In this document: positions 26,444 to 36,094 of the stretch, piece after piece | How positions within the stretch are numbered: position 1 is the stretch's first letter | Layout of the letters: each line of letters opens with the position of its first letter | DNA from: Methanothrix sp. | GTDB lineage: Archaea > Halobacteriota > Methanosarcinia > Methanotrichales > Methanotrichaceae | Assembly: GCA_025361645.1 (NCBI GenBank) | Contig: JANYKI010000126.1 | Coordinates: forward strand, 1 to 64,000 | Length of the DNA stretch: 64,000 nt | Direction of reading: 5' to 3' | The notes under the pieces: model-generated | Databases searched by the model: none | What the model was told of the DNA's origin: nothing | What the model saw: only the letters and a program-made list of their open reading frames with translations | Program-made: the position numbers and the translations under genes

Positions 26444-27703
26444 CTAGCCAGGGGCGGTACTGGTCTTCATCTGGGGGCGCAGCTCCACCGGGGGAAGCAT
26501 CATTTTATTTTGGTCGCATACCTCTAGGAGATGGCCGATGCGCCCGGCTGCCTTTTCCAGAAAGTTGAGGCAATAGGCATCAGCACAGGCAACGACCACC
26601 GCTCCCTTTGCCTCGCCGGCACATCTTATGGGCGCCGACATCCAGCTATGCTGTGAGCCCGCCTCACATTTATGGACACGAGGCAGGACTAGAAGAAGGC
26701 CTAATTCCATTCCATTGATAAATTCGATTAGCTCCTCCACAGATCCGTGCAGCGCCCGCAGCACCAGGCCGTTCTCTTCCTGGAGAAATACTCCGCCGAC
26801 CTGTACACCTCCCACGCCAGCGATGAGGTGGGCCAGGGCATCAGTCAGCTTCTTATCCATATCGACCGAAGAGGGCAAACAGGTCTGCATTATGCCGTCA
26901 ATGGCGGCAAGTTCCCGGTTTGCTTGCATTATTCCAATCTCCAGTTCTTTTCTTGCCGTTATGTCCAGGAGATTGCCAAGAATGGCTCTCTTGCCTTCGT
27001 ACTCAATGGGAACTGTCCTAAACTCAATCCAGCGACAGGTTCCGTCTTTGCGCTGCACCTTCGACTCATAAACGGGTATATCAGACAGCAAGTCACGCTG
27101 CAGGCGGCTCACGCACTGCATATCATCGGGCTTCACGAGCTGCCAGAAGGGCAGGCCAAGCAGGCTCTCTGCAGAGCAGCCGAATATCTCGCCCAGTTTT
27201 GGATTGACAAGCCGAAAAGCCCCATCCTGCAAAATGTAAATACCTGCCAGGGCGTTCTCCACAATATTTCTGTGGATTCTCTCCGATCGCTCGATCTGCC
27301 CACGCATTGCTCTTTCGTTACCCTTGAATCTGGCCTCTTGAATAAGGTTCTCGAAGACATAAGGGAGGCTCTTGAAGCTTTCCAGGCTCTTGACCACATA
27401 TTTGGTTGCCCTGTTTTCAAAGGCCACCACCGCCATCTCTGTCGTGCCGTGGCCGGAAACCATGACTACAGGAATGTCTGGATCAAGCTTTCTGATCCTT
27501 ACCAGAACATCCAGGCCCCCAATGCCGGGCAAGACCAGGTCCACGGATATCAGGTCATAGGCGGTGGCAGCGATCATCTTCAGCCCCTCTTCACCAGAGG
27601 CCGCAAAGTCTAAGAAGAATTCATCATGCCTTCTAAAGCCCATTTTAATCAGATCGGCATGCTCCGGATCATCTTCGATAATTAGTATGCGAAATCCTGC
27701 CAT
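26444..27703 (-). CDS. Response regulator with PAS and GAF-like domains
   Basis: Protein of 419 residues: receiver (about 4-120, Asp55 in SVDLVLPG, switch Lys in YVVKS), a PAS domain with PAC motif (about 145-265, ending GNLLDITARKELE), and a C-terminal GAF-like domain (about 285-400). It has no kinase, HTH or other output domain, so the output may be protein contact. The start ATG 27703 follows AAGGATT by six bases; an earlier in-frame start at 27745 has no such site. It is not next to a kinase, so its partner is unknown. Receiver-PAS-GAF chains are common in Methanothrix-type genomes. Confidence 0.8.
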   Translation of the reverse strand: MAGFRILIIEDDPEHADLIKMGFRRHDEFFLDFAASGEEGLKMIAATAYDLISVDLVLPGIGGLDVLVRIRKLDPDIPVVMVSGHGTTEMAVVAFENRATKYVVKSLESFKSLPYVFENLIQEARFKGNERAMRGQIERSERIHRNIVENALAGIYILQDGAFRLVNPKLGEIFGCSAESLLGLPFWQLVKPDDMQCVSRLQRDLLSDIPVYESKVQRKDGTCRWIEFRTVPIEYEGKRAILGNLLDITARKELEIGIMQANRELAAIDGIMQTCLPSSVDMDKKLTDALAHLIAGVGGVQVGGVFLQEENGLVLRALHGSVEELIEFINGMELGLLLVLPRVHKCEAGSQHSWMSAPIRCAGEAKGAVVVACADAYCLNFLEKAAGRIGHLLEVCDQNKMMLPPVELRPQMKTSTAPG

Positions 27704-27807
27704 GAGAATCCTTCCCTGCTCAAAATAATGATAATAGATTTGCATATTTCAGTCTTTCTACCTATCGCCATAGATTTAATAGCCTGCAAATGCATAAAGC
27801 AGAAAAT

Positions 27808-29943
27808 ATGAAACTATGCATAGCCCTCTTTCTCTTGCTTCTCGTCGCTTCCTGCCAGGCTAAGACACTGATTGTCGATCCGGGCGAATCAGGAGATGCT
27901 AAGACGCTTTTGGCCGCCATATTCCTGGCCGGCAATGGAGATACGATTCAAATCATGCCTGGAAATTATGCAGGAGCTATTGTGGATAAAAGCGTGAACA
28001 TCTCCGGCACAGGTACTGTAATTGTAGACGGATCATTAGCTGTAACTGCGCCCGGCTGCATGGTATCCGACATCACCATAAAGGCCAGAGGAAAAGATGC
28101 TGGCATAAGCCTTGCCTCCCCAAACAATCAACTCGTGCGCTGCACCGTAGCCGGCATCGCGACGGCCGTCAAAGTGACAGGTGAGAATAATTCTATAAGG
28201 GATTGTCGGATCGATTCGCCTCAGGGTGTCGAGATCTTCGGCGCGAAAAATGAGGTTCTACAGAGCACCATATCGGGCAGCACTGCCATTAGAATCAATG
28301 GCACCTGGGGGGGCATGATTTCCGGCTGCCAAATATCTGCTTTGCAAGGTGGGGTGCTGATAGAAGACTCCCGGGGAAATGCCGTTGTCAATAACACCTT
28401 TTCTGGAAACGGATTTGGAGTAGTGCTCACCAGATCCCATGGCAACGATGTTTCTTATAACAACCTGTCCCGTGGCTATGTGAGCGGTCTTGATGTTGTC
28501 GACTCTCGCAGCAGTAACCTGACAAAAAACTACATAACAGGCGGTAAAGTCGGCATAAGCCTGCGCGGATCGCAAAATTGCAACATCTCCGGCAACATCT
28601 GTGAGAAGAACGAGCGGGCTGGAATATTTGCGGAAGGAGCCGATCATAACCTCCTGGTGAGCAATAATCTTTCCGAGAACGGCAACGGCATCCTTCTTCA
28701 GGGCTCAATGGAAAACTCTCTTATCTCCAACCAGGCATACCGGAATGTCTATGGAATATCTTTGCGTGGCGGCACGAAAAATATGCTGAGGGAGAACGTC
28801 CTTTTGGAAAACTCTTACAACCTACGCGTTGATTCCGGCCAGGGACGATCAGGGTCATCAAATCATGATTTCTTTGTGCAGGATATAGACCAGAGCAATC
28901 TTCTGGACAATAAGCCGATCTGTTATCTGGTTGGAAAAGCCGATCTCATGGTGCCAACGGACTCGGGCTTTTTGGGGCTTGTATCTTGCAAAAACATTAG
29001 TGCCTCCAACTTAACCCTAAAAAACAGCAGCACGGGCGTGTTGCTGGTCAATTCCACCAACTGCAATATCCAAAACAGCAGCACCTCATGGGCGGAAACG
29101 GGTTTTCTCCTTCAAGACAGCCAAGCCTGCACCATATCTCGATGCCTGGCCGTGAACTGCAACACGGGCTTTCTGGTCGAGGCATCATCCGGGTGCCAGT
29201 TTGCCTACGACCGGGCCCGCAATTGTTCTGCCCAGGGCTTTCGCGCTGACAACGCACAGGCCCTGAGCCTATTGGGATGCGAAATACAGTTCTGCCAAAG
29301 CGGTATAGCTCTTCATGAATCCCGGCTATGCAGGATTCAAAACTGTAGTACCAGTAATAACCAGGGGGAAGGGGTGCTTCTCAGCAAATCCCCTAATTGC
29401 TCTATTATCGGAAATGCAGCATTTTCCAATGATCAAGGCATATCCCTTACGGGTAGCAACTCCTGTTTCCTACAAGCAAATAACGCCAGCGATAACAAGT
29501 TAGACGGCATATCTTTGCAGCAGCTATCAAATGTTAATGTTCAGAACAACATCGCCCTAAGAAATGGCCAGGGAATCTATGTCCAGTCCTCTCGCCGATT
29601 GAACCTCACTGGAAATATCCTGGGTGAGAATAGCCGATTTGGCCTGCGCATGAGCAGCTCTAAGGATTGCAACATCTCCGAGAATAACATCTATGATAAT
29701 CGGATCGTGGGTGCTAATTTAGTGGACTGCGCAAGACTTTTGCTCTATCACAACGTCTTCGAGAAAAATGGCATTCAGAATGCTGCGGATAACGGGCAAA
29801 ACCAGTGGGATGGCGGGCCTGGTGCCGGCGGCAACTACTGGAGCGACCATTCCGTCTATGGCAATCCTGCCGATGTGCCGCGCCAAATTCCTGGGGGCGG
29901 CGTTGATCATTATCCTTTCCAGGACTCGTGGGGGTGGCAATGA
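27808..29943 (+). CDS. Secreted parallel beta-helix protein, NosD-like
   Basis: Exported protein of about 711 residues. A signal peptide (MKLCIALFLLLLVASCQA) precedes a long right-handed beta-helix made of ~22-residue PbH1 coils rich in Asn, Ser, Gly and Cys (many N-C-N-I-S or N-N-I-S turns), of the NosD/periplasmic copper-binding class. The C-terminus ends with the GGNYWSDHS block usual for such archaeal surface proteins. It probably sits in the cell envelope and binds carbohydrate or metal; no catalytic site is seen. Its stop overlaps the ahbB start (ATGA), a coupling unusual for a surface protein. Confidence 0.8.
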   Translation: MKLCIALFLLLLVASCQAKTLIVDPGESGDAKTLLAAIFLAGNGDTIQIMPGNYAGAIVDKSVNISGTGTVIVDGSLAVTAPGCMVSDITIKARGKDAGISLASPNNQLVRCTVAGIATAVKVTGENNSIRDCRIDSPQGVEIFGAKNEVLQSTISGSTAIRINGTWGGMISGCQISALQGGVLIEDSRGNAVVNNTFSGNGFGVVLTRSHGNDVSYNNLSRGYVSGLDVVDSRSSNLTKNYITGGKVGISLRGSQNCNISGNICEKNERAGIFAEGADHNLLVSNNLSENGNGILLQGSMENSLISNQAYRNVYGISLRGGTKNMLRENVLLENSYNLRVDSGQGRSGSSNHDFFVQDIDQSNLLDNKPICYLVGKADLMVPTDSGFLGLVSCKNISASNLTLKNSSTGVLLVNSTNCNIQNSSTSWAETGFLLQDSQACTISRCLAVNCNTGFLVEASSGCQFAYDRARNCSAQGFRADNAQALSLLGCEIQFCQSGIALHESRLCRIQNCSTSNNQGEGVLLSKSPNCSIIGNAAFSNDQGISLTGSNSCFLQANNASDNKLDGISLQQLSNVNVQNNIALRNGQGIYVQSSRRLNLTGNILGENSRFGLRMSSSKDCNISENNIYDNRIVGANLVDCARLLLYHNVFEKNGIQNAADNGQNQWDGGPGAGGNYWSDHSVYGNPADVPRQIPGGGVDHYPFQDSWGWQ

Positions 29944-30401
29944 TAGATCAAAAGGATCTTGATCTCCTCAAGATCGCCCAGGACGGAGTGCTTCTTACAT
30001 CGCGACCCTATCAGATCTTAGGAGATATGGTGGGCATATCCGAGCAGGAGGTTATAGTTCGCCTCTGTGCCCTGCAAGAGGCAGGCATAATTCGTCGCTT
30101 TGCCGCCACCATTGGTCACAGGGCTCTGGGAATTGTGGCCAATGCCATGATTGCCTGGAAGGCGGCACCCGAGGATGTGGAAAGGGCCGGCGTGCTATTT
30201 GCCTCCGTCGATGAGGTCACCCACTGTTACGAGAGGACGATCGCCGAGGACTGGCCTTATAATCTTTACACCATGGTACACTCAAAAAGCCGGGATGACT
30301 GCCTAAAGATAGCAGACCAGCTCTCGCAAAGATCAGGCATAAGTGATTACAGGGTGCTATTTAGCGATTTTGAGTACAAGAAGACCAGTGCCAGGATTTA
30401 G
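29940..30401 (+). CDS. ahbB: Siroheme decarboxylase subunit AhbB
   Basis: Lrp/AsnC-fold protein of 153 residues. AhbA and AhbB together remove two carboxyl groups from siroheme to give didecarboxysiroheme, in the alternative heme (and heme d1) route. The winged-helix N-terminus (SRPYQILGDMVGISEQEVI) is followed by RRFAATIGHRALGI and a second half with CYERT and YNLYTMVH, where histidines act in catalysis in the family. The start ATG overlaps the upstream stop and has GGGGTGG ahead. AhbA is not in the window. Downstream lie sirC-like, hemA and hemB. Confidence 0.8.
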   Translation: MIDQKDLDLLKIAQDGVLLTSRPYQILGDMVGISEQEVIVRLCALQEAGIIRRFAATIGHRALGIVANAMIAWKAAPEDVERAGVLFASVDEVTHCYERTIAEDWPYNLYTMVHSKSRDDCLKIADQLSQRSGISDYRVLFSDFEYKKTSARI

Positions 30402-30412
30402 TTGAGGCGACA

Positions 30413-31120
30413 ATGGCCGAACAAAGAGATATCGAATCAAGAAGGCCGCAAATCCCCCTTTTTCTGGATCTCACCGCGCGGCTTGTGGTGATTTTTGGTG
30501 GTGGAGCGGTTGGCGAGCGCAAAGCCAGGCTGTTTTCCCAATATGGACCGGTGAGAGTTTTGTCCCGCGATTTCACCCCCGGCTTCCAGGATCTGGCGGC
30601 GGACCCGCAAAGGCAGATTGAGCTGGTGGTGTGCGATCTAACCTGCGATTTTGGCAATTATCTTCTGGGTGCATTCATCGCAATACCTGCCACCAGCGAC
30701 TCAAAATTAAATCGCGCCATCGAAATGGAGGCGCGCTCTCGGAAAATCCTCGTGAACAAAGTGGAGGGCGTTGGAGATGTGGTTGTTCCATCTATTCTGC
30801 AAAGGGGCTCTATTGCCATTGCCATCTCTACACAAAGCCCAGGCCTTACCAAGTACCTTCGCCTTCGCCTGGAAGAGGAGCTTACTGGGAACTACCAGGA
30901 CATGGCCCGGCTGCTCTCTCAGATAAGGGAGGAGAACAAAGAAATTGTGCCCATGCAGAAGGATCGCGCCCGCATAATCTGGGAGATACTATTGGACGAT
31001 GAGGTTTGGAGGCTTCTTTTAGTCTCCTATGAAAAGGCCTATATGAGAGCCCGCTCACATGTTTGCCTCGATGAGCGAGATAGCCTCGATGCTAGTGACA
31101 CACCGCAAGGCCTCCATTGA
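30413..31120 (+). CDS. Precorrin-2 dehydrogenase / sirohydrochlorin ferrochelatase-like
   Basis: Protein of 235 residues of the Met8p/CysG N-terminal family: oxidation of precorrin-2 to sirohydrochlorin with NAD, possibly followed by iron insertion. The Rossmann loop VIFGGGAVGERKA is near the start; FIAIPATSDSKLNRAI and QSPGLTKYLRLRLEEEL follow, as in the family. It gives siroheme, the substrate of AhbAB encoded just upstream. The 3' end overlaps hemA by about 50 bp. Confidence 0.88.
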   Translation: MAEQRDIESRRPQIPLFLDLTARLVVIFGGGAVGERKARLFSQYGPVRVLSRDFTPGFQDLAADPQRQIELVVCDLTCDFGNYLLGAFIAIPATSDSKLNRAIEMEARSRKILVNKVEGVGDVVVPSILQRGSIAIAISTQSPGLTKYLRLRLEEELTGNYQDMARLLSQIREENKEIVPMQKDRARIIWEILLDDEVWRLLLVSYEKAYMRARSHVCLDERDSLDASDTPQGLH

Positions 31121-32318
31121 TGAGATTGAGCGGGCCTGGCACGGAGATGTACAGACCCTTCTCAAATGGGTGGGCTCACTGGAGAGGGTGGAAGAGTGCG
31201 CTGTTCTCAAGACCTGCAATCGTGTCGAGATTTATGTCGTTAGTGCGCGCGGCGAGAAGGTGCTCTTCGACCTGGCCAAAAAGGCGCGCGTATCTTCTCG
31301 CATAATCGATTTTCATGATCATGATGAGTCTCTGCTTCACCTCCTGCGCCTGGCCTCGGGGCTTGAGTCCATGATCATTGGCGAGGACCAGATCCTGGGT
31401 CAGATGAAGGATCTGGTCTTGATGGCGGCCAAAGCGGGAACGACTGGTTGGATGCTGGACACGGCCTTCAAAAAAGCCATTGCAGTTGGAAAACGGGTAA
31501 GAAAAGAGACCAAAATTAACGAGAGGTCCGTATCAGTGGGATCTGCCGCGGTTGACCTGGCCGAAGAAATTCTGGGGGATTTAAAGGGATTGTCCGTTCT
31601 GGTAATTGGTGCCGGGGAGACGGGAGAGCTGATATCACGAGCGCTCTTGGCCCGGGATATCGGCTCGCTGGTGGTTACCAACAGGACCTACAGCTCAGCC
31701 CAGTGTCTGGCCGAGTGCTTGGGTGCGAAGGCCGTGCCATTTGAGGAGATGAAAGTTTTCCTTAAGACGGCCGATGTGGTTATCAGCGCCACCTCTGCAC
31801 CCCATTATATCCTGCTTAAAGAGGACATCGAGAAGGCCATGGCGGGAAGAGAGGATAAGCTGCTCATAATAGATATTGCTAATCCCAGAGACGTAGACGA
31901 GGCGGCGGCAGAGGTGGCCGGGGTAGAGCTGCATAACATTGACAGCCTGAAGAATATCAGCAGCGAGAACATGTTGCACAGGATGGCAGAGGCCAATCGG
32001 GTCGAGGCCATCATCGCTGAAGAGATGCAGCTACTAAAGGCCAAATATAAAAGAAAACAGGCAGAGGATCTGCTGGCCCGGCTATATTCCAAGGCCGAGG
32101 TCATCAAGGATCAAGAGGTAAAAAGGGCCATGAACAAGCTCTCTGCCAGGCATACTTTGGGCGAGATCGAGCAGAAGGTACTGCAGGACATGAGCCATTC
32201 CATTGTAAACAAGCTCTTCTCCGAGCCCACCAAGACTCTCAAGCGGGCGGCAGAGCTTGGGGACACAACGGTCCTTAATGCGGTCAGCGAGCTATTCCGG
32301 CTGGAGGAAAATATATGA
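31071..32318 (+). CDS. hemA: Glutamyl-tRNA reductase HemA
   Basis: First enzyme of C5 tetrapyrrole synthesis: reduces glutamyl-tRNA(Glu) to glutamate-1-semialdehyde with NADPH. The active-site Cys49 lies in LKTCNRVEIY; GLESMIIGEDQILGQMK and the NADPH loop VIGAGETGELI follow, and a C-terminal helical dimerisation region ends the protein (~415 residues). The start at 31071 (MSEIASMLVTHRKAS) matches other methanogen sequences; an in-frame ATG at 31059 is possible. Its head overlaps the sirC-like gene and its end overlaps hemB (ATGA). Confidence 0.92.
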   Translation: MSEIASMLVTHRKASIDEIERAWHGDVQTLLKWVGSLERVEECAVLKTCNRVEIYVVSARGEKVLFDLAKKARVSSRIIDFHDHDESLLHLLRLASGLESMIIGEDQILGQMKDLVLMAAKAGTTGWMLDTAFKKAIAVGKRVRKETKINERSVSVGSAAVDLAEEILGDLKGLSVLVIGAGETGELISRALLARDIGSLVVTNRTYSSAQCLAECLGAKAVPFEEMKVFLKTADVVISATSAPHYILLKEDIEKAMAGREDKLLIIDIANPRDVDEAAAEVAGVELHNIDSLKNISSENMLHRMAEANRVEAIIAEEMQLLKAKYKRKQAEDLLARLYSKAEVIKDQEVKRAMNKLSARHTLGEIEQKVLQDMSHSIVNKLFSEPTKTLKRAAELGDTTVLNAVSELFRLEENI

Positions 32319-33268
32319 GGAGAATGAGGCGGCTAAGAGCGCCGGGAATTCGCGAGATGGTCGCACAGACCCAGTTATCTCTCAGTGATTTGGTGCAGCC
32401 CATATTTGTGGATGAGAGGATATCCGTGCCAAGGGTAATTGAGGCCATGCCCGGCCAGTTCCGGCAGAGCCTGGAGAGTCTGCCGGCGGAGGCGCAAGCC
32501 CTGGAAGATTTAGGCGTGCCTGCCGTGCTTTTATTCGGTCTGCCGGCTATTAAGGATGAGACAGGCTCAGGTGCCTACGATCCGCATGGCATAATTCAGA
32601 AGGCGGTAGCCGCCATCAAAGAGACCACCAGCCTGATAGTAATAACCGATTTGTGCCTGTGTGAGTACACCAGCCACGGGCACTGCGGCCTCGTCCGGGG
32701 CGAGAAGATCCTCAATGATGAGACGTTGCCTTTGTTAGGAGAGGTGGCTGTGAGCCACGCTCTGGCGGGAGCGGATATAGTAGCTCCCAGCGGTATGATG
32801 GATCACATGGTGCAGGCCATACGCACCTCCCTGGACCTGGACGGATACACAGACACGCCCATCCTCTCCTATTCTGCCAAGTACGCATCCACCTTTTACG
32901 GGCCCTTTCGCGAGGCGGCGAAGTCCGGCTTTGCCTTTGGTGATCGCTTGGGGTACCAGATGAATCCCGCCAACTTTTCCGAGGCGCTCTGGGAGGTGCA
33001 ACAGGATATCGAAGAAGGTGCGGACATGGTCATGGTCAAGCCGGCCATGCCCTACCTCGATGTTCTGCGCGCCGTCAAGGACATGTTCGCGTTGCCTACT
33101 GCTGCTTATCAGGTCTCAGGCGAGTATTCCATGATTACAGCTGCGGCAGAGCGGGGCTGGCTGGATGAGAGGGCGGCCTTCCTGGAGGCTTTGACTTGCA
33201 TCAAGAGGGCGGGCGCAGATATGATCATCACCTACTGGGCTAAGGAGTATGCCAAGCTTTGCCTTTAG
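32315..33268 (+). CDS. hemB: Porphobilinogen synthase HemB
   Basis: Condenses two 5-aminolevulinate molecules to porphobilinogen. The 317-residue protein has both Schiff-base lysines, Lys189 (YSAKYAS) and Lys242 (MVKPAMPYLD), and a cysteine-rich zinc site in DLCLCEYTSHGHCG. Its ATG overlaps the hemA stop. hemL, hemC and hemD are not in the window: the operon ends here against the convergent aglB gene. Confidence 0.93.
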   Translation: MRRMRRLRAPGIREMVAQTQLSLSDLVQPIFVDERISVPRVIEAMPGQFRQSLESLPAEAQALEDLGVPAVLLFGLPAIKDETGSGAYDPHGIIQKAVAAIKETTSLIVITDLCLCEYTSHGHCGLVRGEKILNDETLPLLGEVAVSHALAGADIVAPSGMMDHMVQAIRTSLDLDGYTDTPILSYSAKYASTFYGPFREAAKSGFAFGDRLGYQMNPANFSEALWEVQQDIEEGADMVMVKPAMPYLDVLRAVKDMFALPTAAYQVSGEYSMITAAAERGWLDERAAFLEALTCIKRAGADMIITYWAKEYAKLCL

Positions 33269-33329
33269 CTAGAGCCATCATACTCCATCAAAAGGGACGA
33301 GGAGAATATGGTACTCCAGCCCCTTTAGC

Positions 33330-35546
33330 CTAAAAAGTCAGTTCAATGGTTCTGCCGTTTATTACGTCTTCCTCGCTCACGTCGAGATTTTTCTTCTTCA
33401 CGGCATCTTTATTTCCAGAGAATACCAAATATGGATTGATCGCATGGCACCCATTTTGGATTTCTGTGGAGTAAGGAACTCTAATCTCAAATGAATCACC
33501 GTTTGCTTTCGCCTCATTGACGTAAATGAAAGGCCTCCCTTGATTAGAGGTCATATTGAGCAGGGTGCCTACCTTCTGGCCCGGCCCTGCCCGAACTTTT
33601 ATCAATGCCCCGGGGACGTACTCAAAGATCTTAACCATGCTCTTGGCCGAGCTTTCTCCTAAAAATGTCTTTGATTCATGGATCAGCCGGAAGTGGCCAG
33701 TGCCCACGCCATCGGAGAGATAGAGCTTGCCCAAGGTCGTATTAAAGAGCCTTTCCTGTGGTATGGCTGCATATTGTGAGCCATAGTTTTCCATTCTCAT
33801 GTAGCTGCTCAGATCTTCATTGGCCCAGGTAGTGAGTGAGGAAAGTTTGCCGTAGGTCAGGCCATAATCAGCAATGATGTATCTAGATCCCCTCGCATCC
33901 AGCACGGCTGTGGCCTCTTCCTCGCTTTCCGATAGATAGAATTTGGCAGCATCCGCCACGCCCGCCTGGAAATTGTTGGCTACTACCGGGCGCTGTGCCA
34001 GATAGAGGATCCAGTTGCCATAGTCCCACCAGCTCATGACGCTGTACTCGGCAGTTTTCTGGGGTGTCTCAAAGAAGCTGGTTGTGTTGCTGTTTTCTTT
34101 CAGCCAGGCAAGCGACTCCTCCCAGTCGCCCGCCACCACTGAGGGAGAACTCATGGCAAAGGAGGCTGCATCCCAGGCGGTGGGCAGGACAAGAAGCAAA
34201 AATAAAACCGTAGCCAATAATCGGGAAGATCTTGCCGTCGGTGCCTTCCCACCCACCGTGTGCCTCTTATCGGCCATATCCAGTAAAAAGAAGAAGAGAA
34301 TGCTAATCAGCAGTCCCATGGAGATCGTAGAGATGTAGAGGAACCTGGACTGCCCTAATGTGAGAATGAGTGTGACCGCCATCCATAGCAAGAGCAGGAT
34401 CTGGCCCTGCCTCTTGGTACCAGTACTGCGACGGATGTAAATTAAGGACGCGGCCATCCCTCCCAGTGAAAAGAGAAGATTCAATCCCAGTAGAGAGAAG
34501 ACCACCTCTGAAAAGGTATCTGCATCATAGATGAGTGGCTCGGCCTCGCCGATCTTTCCAATCATCCCTCCTCCCCATATGTATTCTAACCCCGACTGAA
34601 TCATTGCACCCACACCGAAGAATCCGCCGGCAAGCTCAGAGAGCATGGCAAATAAGGCAGATATTATCAGGATGCTCAGAGGAAATGTCTTCCAGGATAT
34701 TTTCCTCTTGGCCGTGATGTAGGCGAGGGCGAACATGATGGAAAGGGCAATGATCATTGCTCCTATCCCATGGAAGGATGCAGAGAGCCAGGAAGTATTC
34801 CCAAACGGCAAAACAAGAATAAAAGCAATAGCAAAGGCGGTCAAGAGCATTTTCGTTGTCTCTTTAGATGATTTGCCCTCTTTGAGGTCCAATGTCATCT
34901 GGACGGCCGCGTAAAGCAGGAATATTGCCAGGTAGATATCTGCCCCTTGCCAAGTATATGCCAAGGCGGCCATGGCAACTCCTGACAGAAAGGCGTAGAG
35001 GTATCTCTTCAGACTCCTGTTGATGGCCATGATCATGAACAGGAGTGTGATGAGAGAAAGCAGGACCTCCAGACAGTGGTGATCCAGGGCGGCAAACATG
35101 GTATAGAGGAGATAATATGGTGCCAGGGCGGCCATGAAAGCGGCGAGAAGTGCAACTTTGTGATCGAAGAGTTCTCTGACTATGTAATAGACAACTATTA
35201 TGGCTATGATGCCTATGATCATAGGTACAAAGCTGGCCGCCATCTCGACTCCGGCTTTGCTATGCTGGCCAAAAGCCACACAGAAGGCGGCAGAGATCTG
35301 ATCGAAGAGAGGGGGCCAGGTTATCTCCAATCCTCGGGGATAATTCAGGTAAGAGTCGAACCAGAGCGTATTGGGAAAATGGTTTGCAGTAAACAAAATT
35401 CTGCGCATATGGTAATACTCATCATAACCCGGCAGAAGTATGCCATTTTCGGTTAATGAGTTTCTTCCTGCAAACAACCTCAACAAGAGGCCCAGGATTA
35501 AAACTGCAAAAAGCTCTGCCGGCTCGCTCCTCCTCCCTTGATCCAT
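33330..35546 (-). CDS. aglB: Oligosaccharyltransferase AglB (STT3 family)
   Basis: Integral membrane enzyme of 738 residues that moves a lipid-linked glycan to Asn in Asn-x-Ser/Thr of exported proteins. About 12-13 helices fill the first 450 residues; the acidic motif GYDEYYHMR lies in the first outer loop, and the signature WWDYG starts at Trp506 and begins the outer domain. Its many secreted neighbours are likely substrates. A TATA box (35567-35578) lies about 27 bp before the ATG, so the mRNA is probably leaderless. Confidence 0.92.
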   Translation of the reverse strand: MDQGRRSEPAELFAVLILGLLLRLFAGRNSLTENGILLPGYDEYYHMRRILFTANHFPNTLWFDSYLNYPRGLEITWPPLFDQISAAFCVAFGQHSKAGVEMAASFVPMIIGIIAIIVVYYIVRELFDHKVALLAAFMAALAPYYLLYTMFAALDHHCLEVLLSLITLLFMIMAINRSLKRYLYAFLSGVAMAALAYTWQGADIYLAIFLLYAAVQMTLDLKEGKSSKETTKMLLTAFAIAFILVLPFGNTSWLSASFHGIGAMIIALSIMFALAYITAKRKISWKTFPLSILIISALFAMLSELAGGFFGVGAMIQSGLEYIWGGGMIGKIGEAEPLIYDADTFSEVVFSLLGLNLLFSLGGMAASLIYIRRSTGTKRQGQILLLLWMAVTLILTLGQSRFLYISTISMGLLISILFFFLLDMADKRHTVGGKAPTARSSRLLATVLFLLLVLPTAWDAASFAMSSPSVVAGDWEESLAWLKENSNTTSFFETPQKTAEYSVMSWWDYGNWILYLAQRPVVANNFQAGVADAAKFYLSESEEEATAVLDARGSRYIIADYGLTYGKLSSLTTWANEDLSSYMRMENYGSQYAAIPQERLFNTTLGKLYLSDGVGTGHFRLIHESKTFLGESSAKSMVKIFEYVPGALIKVRAGPGQKVGTLLNMTSNQGRPFIYVNEAKANGDSFEIRVPYSTEIQNGCHAINPYLVFSGNKDAVKKKNLDVSEEDVINGRTIELTF

Positions 35547-35566
35547 GGTTCTCGATGAAGAGATGG

Positions 35567-35578
35567 AATATATAAAAG
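35567..35578 (-). promoter_or_regulatory. TATA box of aglB (leaderless)
   Basis: On the minus strand the run TTTTATATATTCC is centred about 27 bases before the aglB ATG. This spacing places transcription start at or next to the start codon. Confidence 0.5.
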
Positions 35579-35591
35579 TTTCACCTGATCT

Positions 35592-36092
35592 TCAATTTTC
35601 ATGATCTTCCTGCCATGCCAGATCGCTGGACCGATTATTGTCAATGTCCTGGCTATCAAAGATCACCAGTTCATAGATGACTTCATACTCTCTTACCTCG
35701 GTTCGAACTCCATAGCTCTCCTCCATCTCTTCAAATATTTCTTCCTCTATATCCAGGCCGTGTTCAATCTCAAAGCCTTCGATCTCTTCCAGGGAAAAGC
35801 CGTTGTCAGATGCAACATTCGCCTTGATCTCCTCTAAGATTTCCTGCGGCTCAATCGCTTCCAGGTGGATTATGAAACCATTGATCTTATCCTCGATAAA
35901 TTCGATGGTGAGCTGTAATTCCCAGGGATCATTTGCGATCGTCAATTCTCTTTTGCTCTTCAGATCATCAATCAGAGCCTTAGAGAGCTGGAGTTCTTCC
36001 GCCGCCTGATGCATGGCGGCAAAAAGTGGATCGTGGGCCTGAGCAATTTCCTCAATGATCTCCTTCCAGAGATCGTAGGTAAGGCTAAACAA
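35592..36092 (-). CDS. Acidic hypothetical protein
   Basis: Very acidic protein of 166 residues, helical in the first half (WKEIIEEIAQAHDPL..) and rich in Glu in the second. No membrane helix, cysteine cluster or known domain. The start is a TTG at 36092, two bases after the uracil-DNA glycosylase stop with GGAG eight bases ahead, so the two genes are cotranscribed. A helper of the glycosylase is possible but unsupported. Confidence 0.6.
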   Translation of the reverse strand: MFSLTYDLWKEIIEEIAQAHDPLFAAMHQAAEELQLSKALIDDLKSKRELTIANDPWELQLTIEFIEDKINGFIIHLEAIEPQEILEEIKANVASDNGFSLEEIEGFEIEHGLDIEEEIFEEMEESYGVRTEVREYEVIYELVIFDSQDIDNNRSSDLAWQEDHEN

Positions 36093-36094
36093 GT

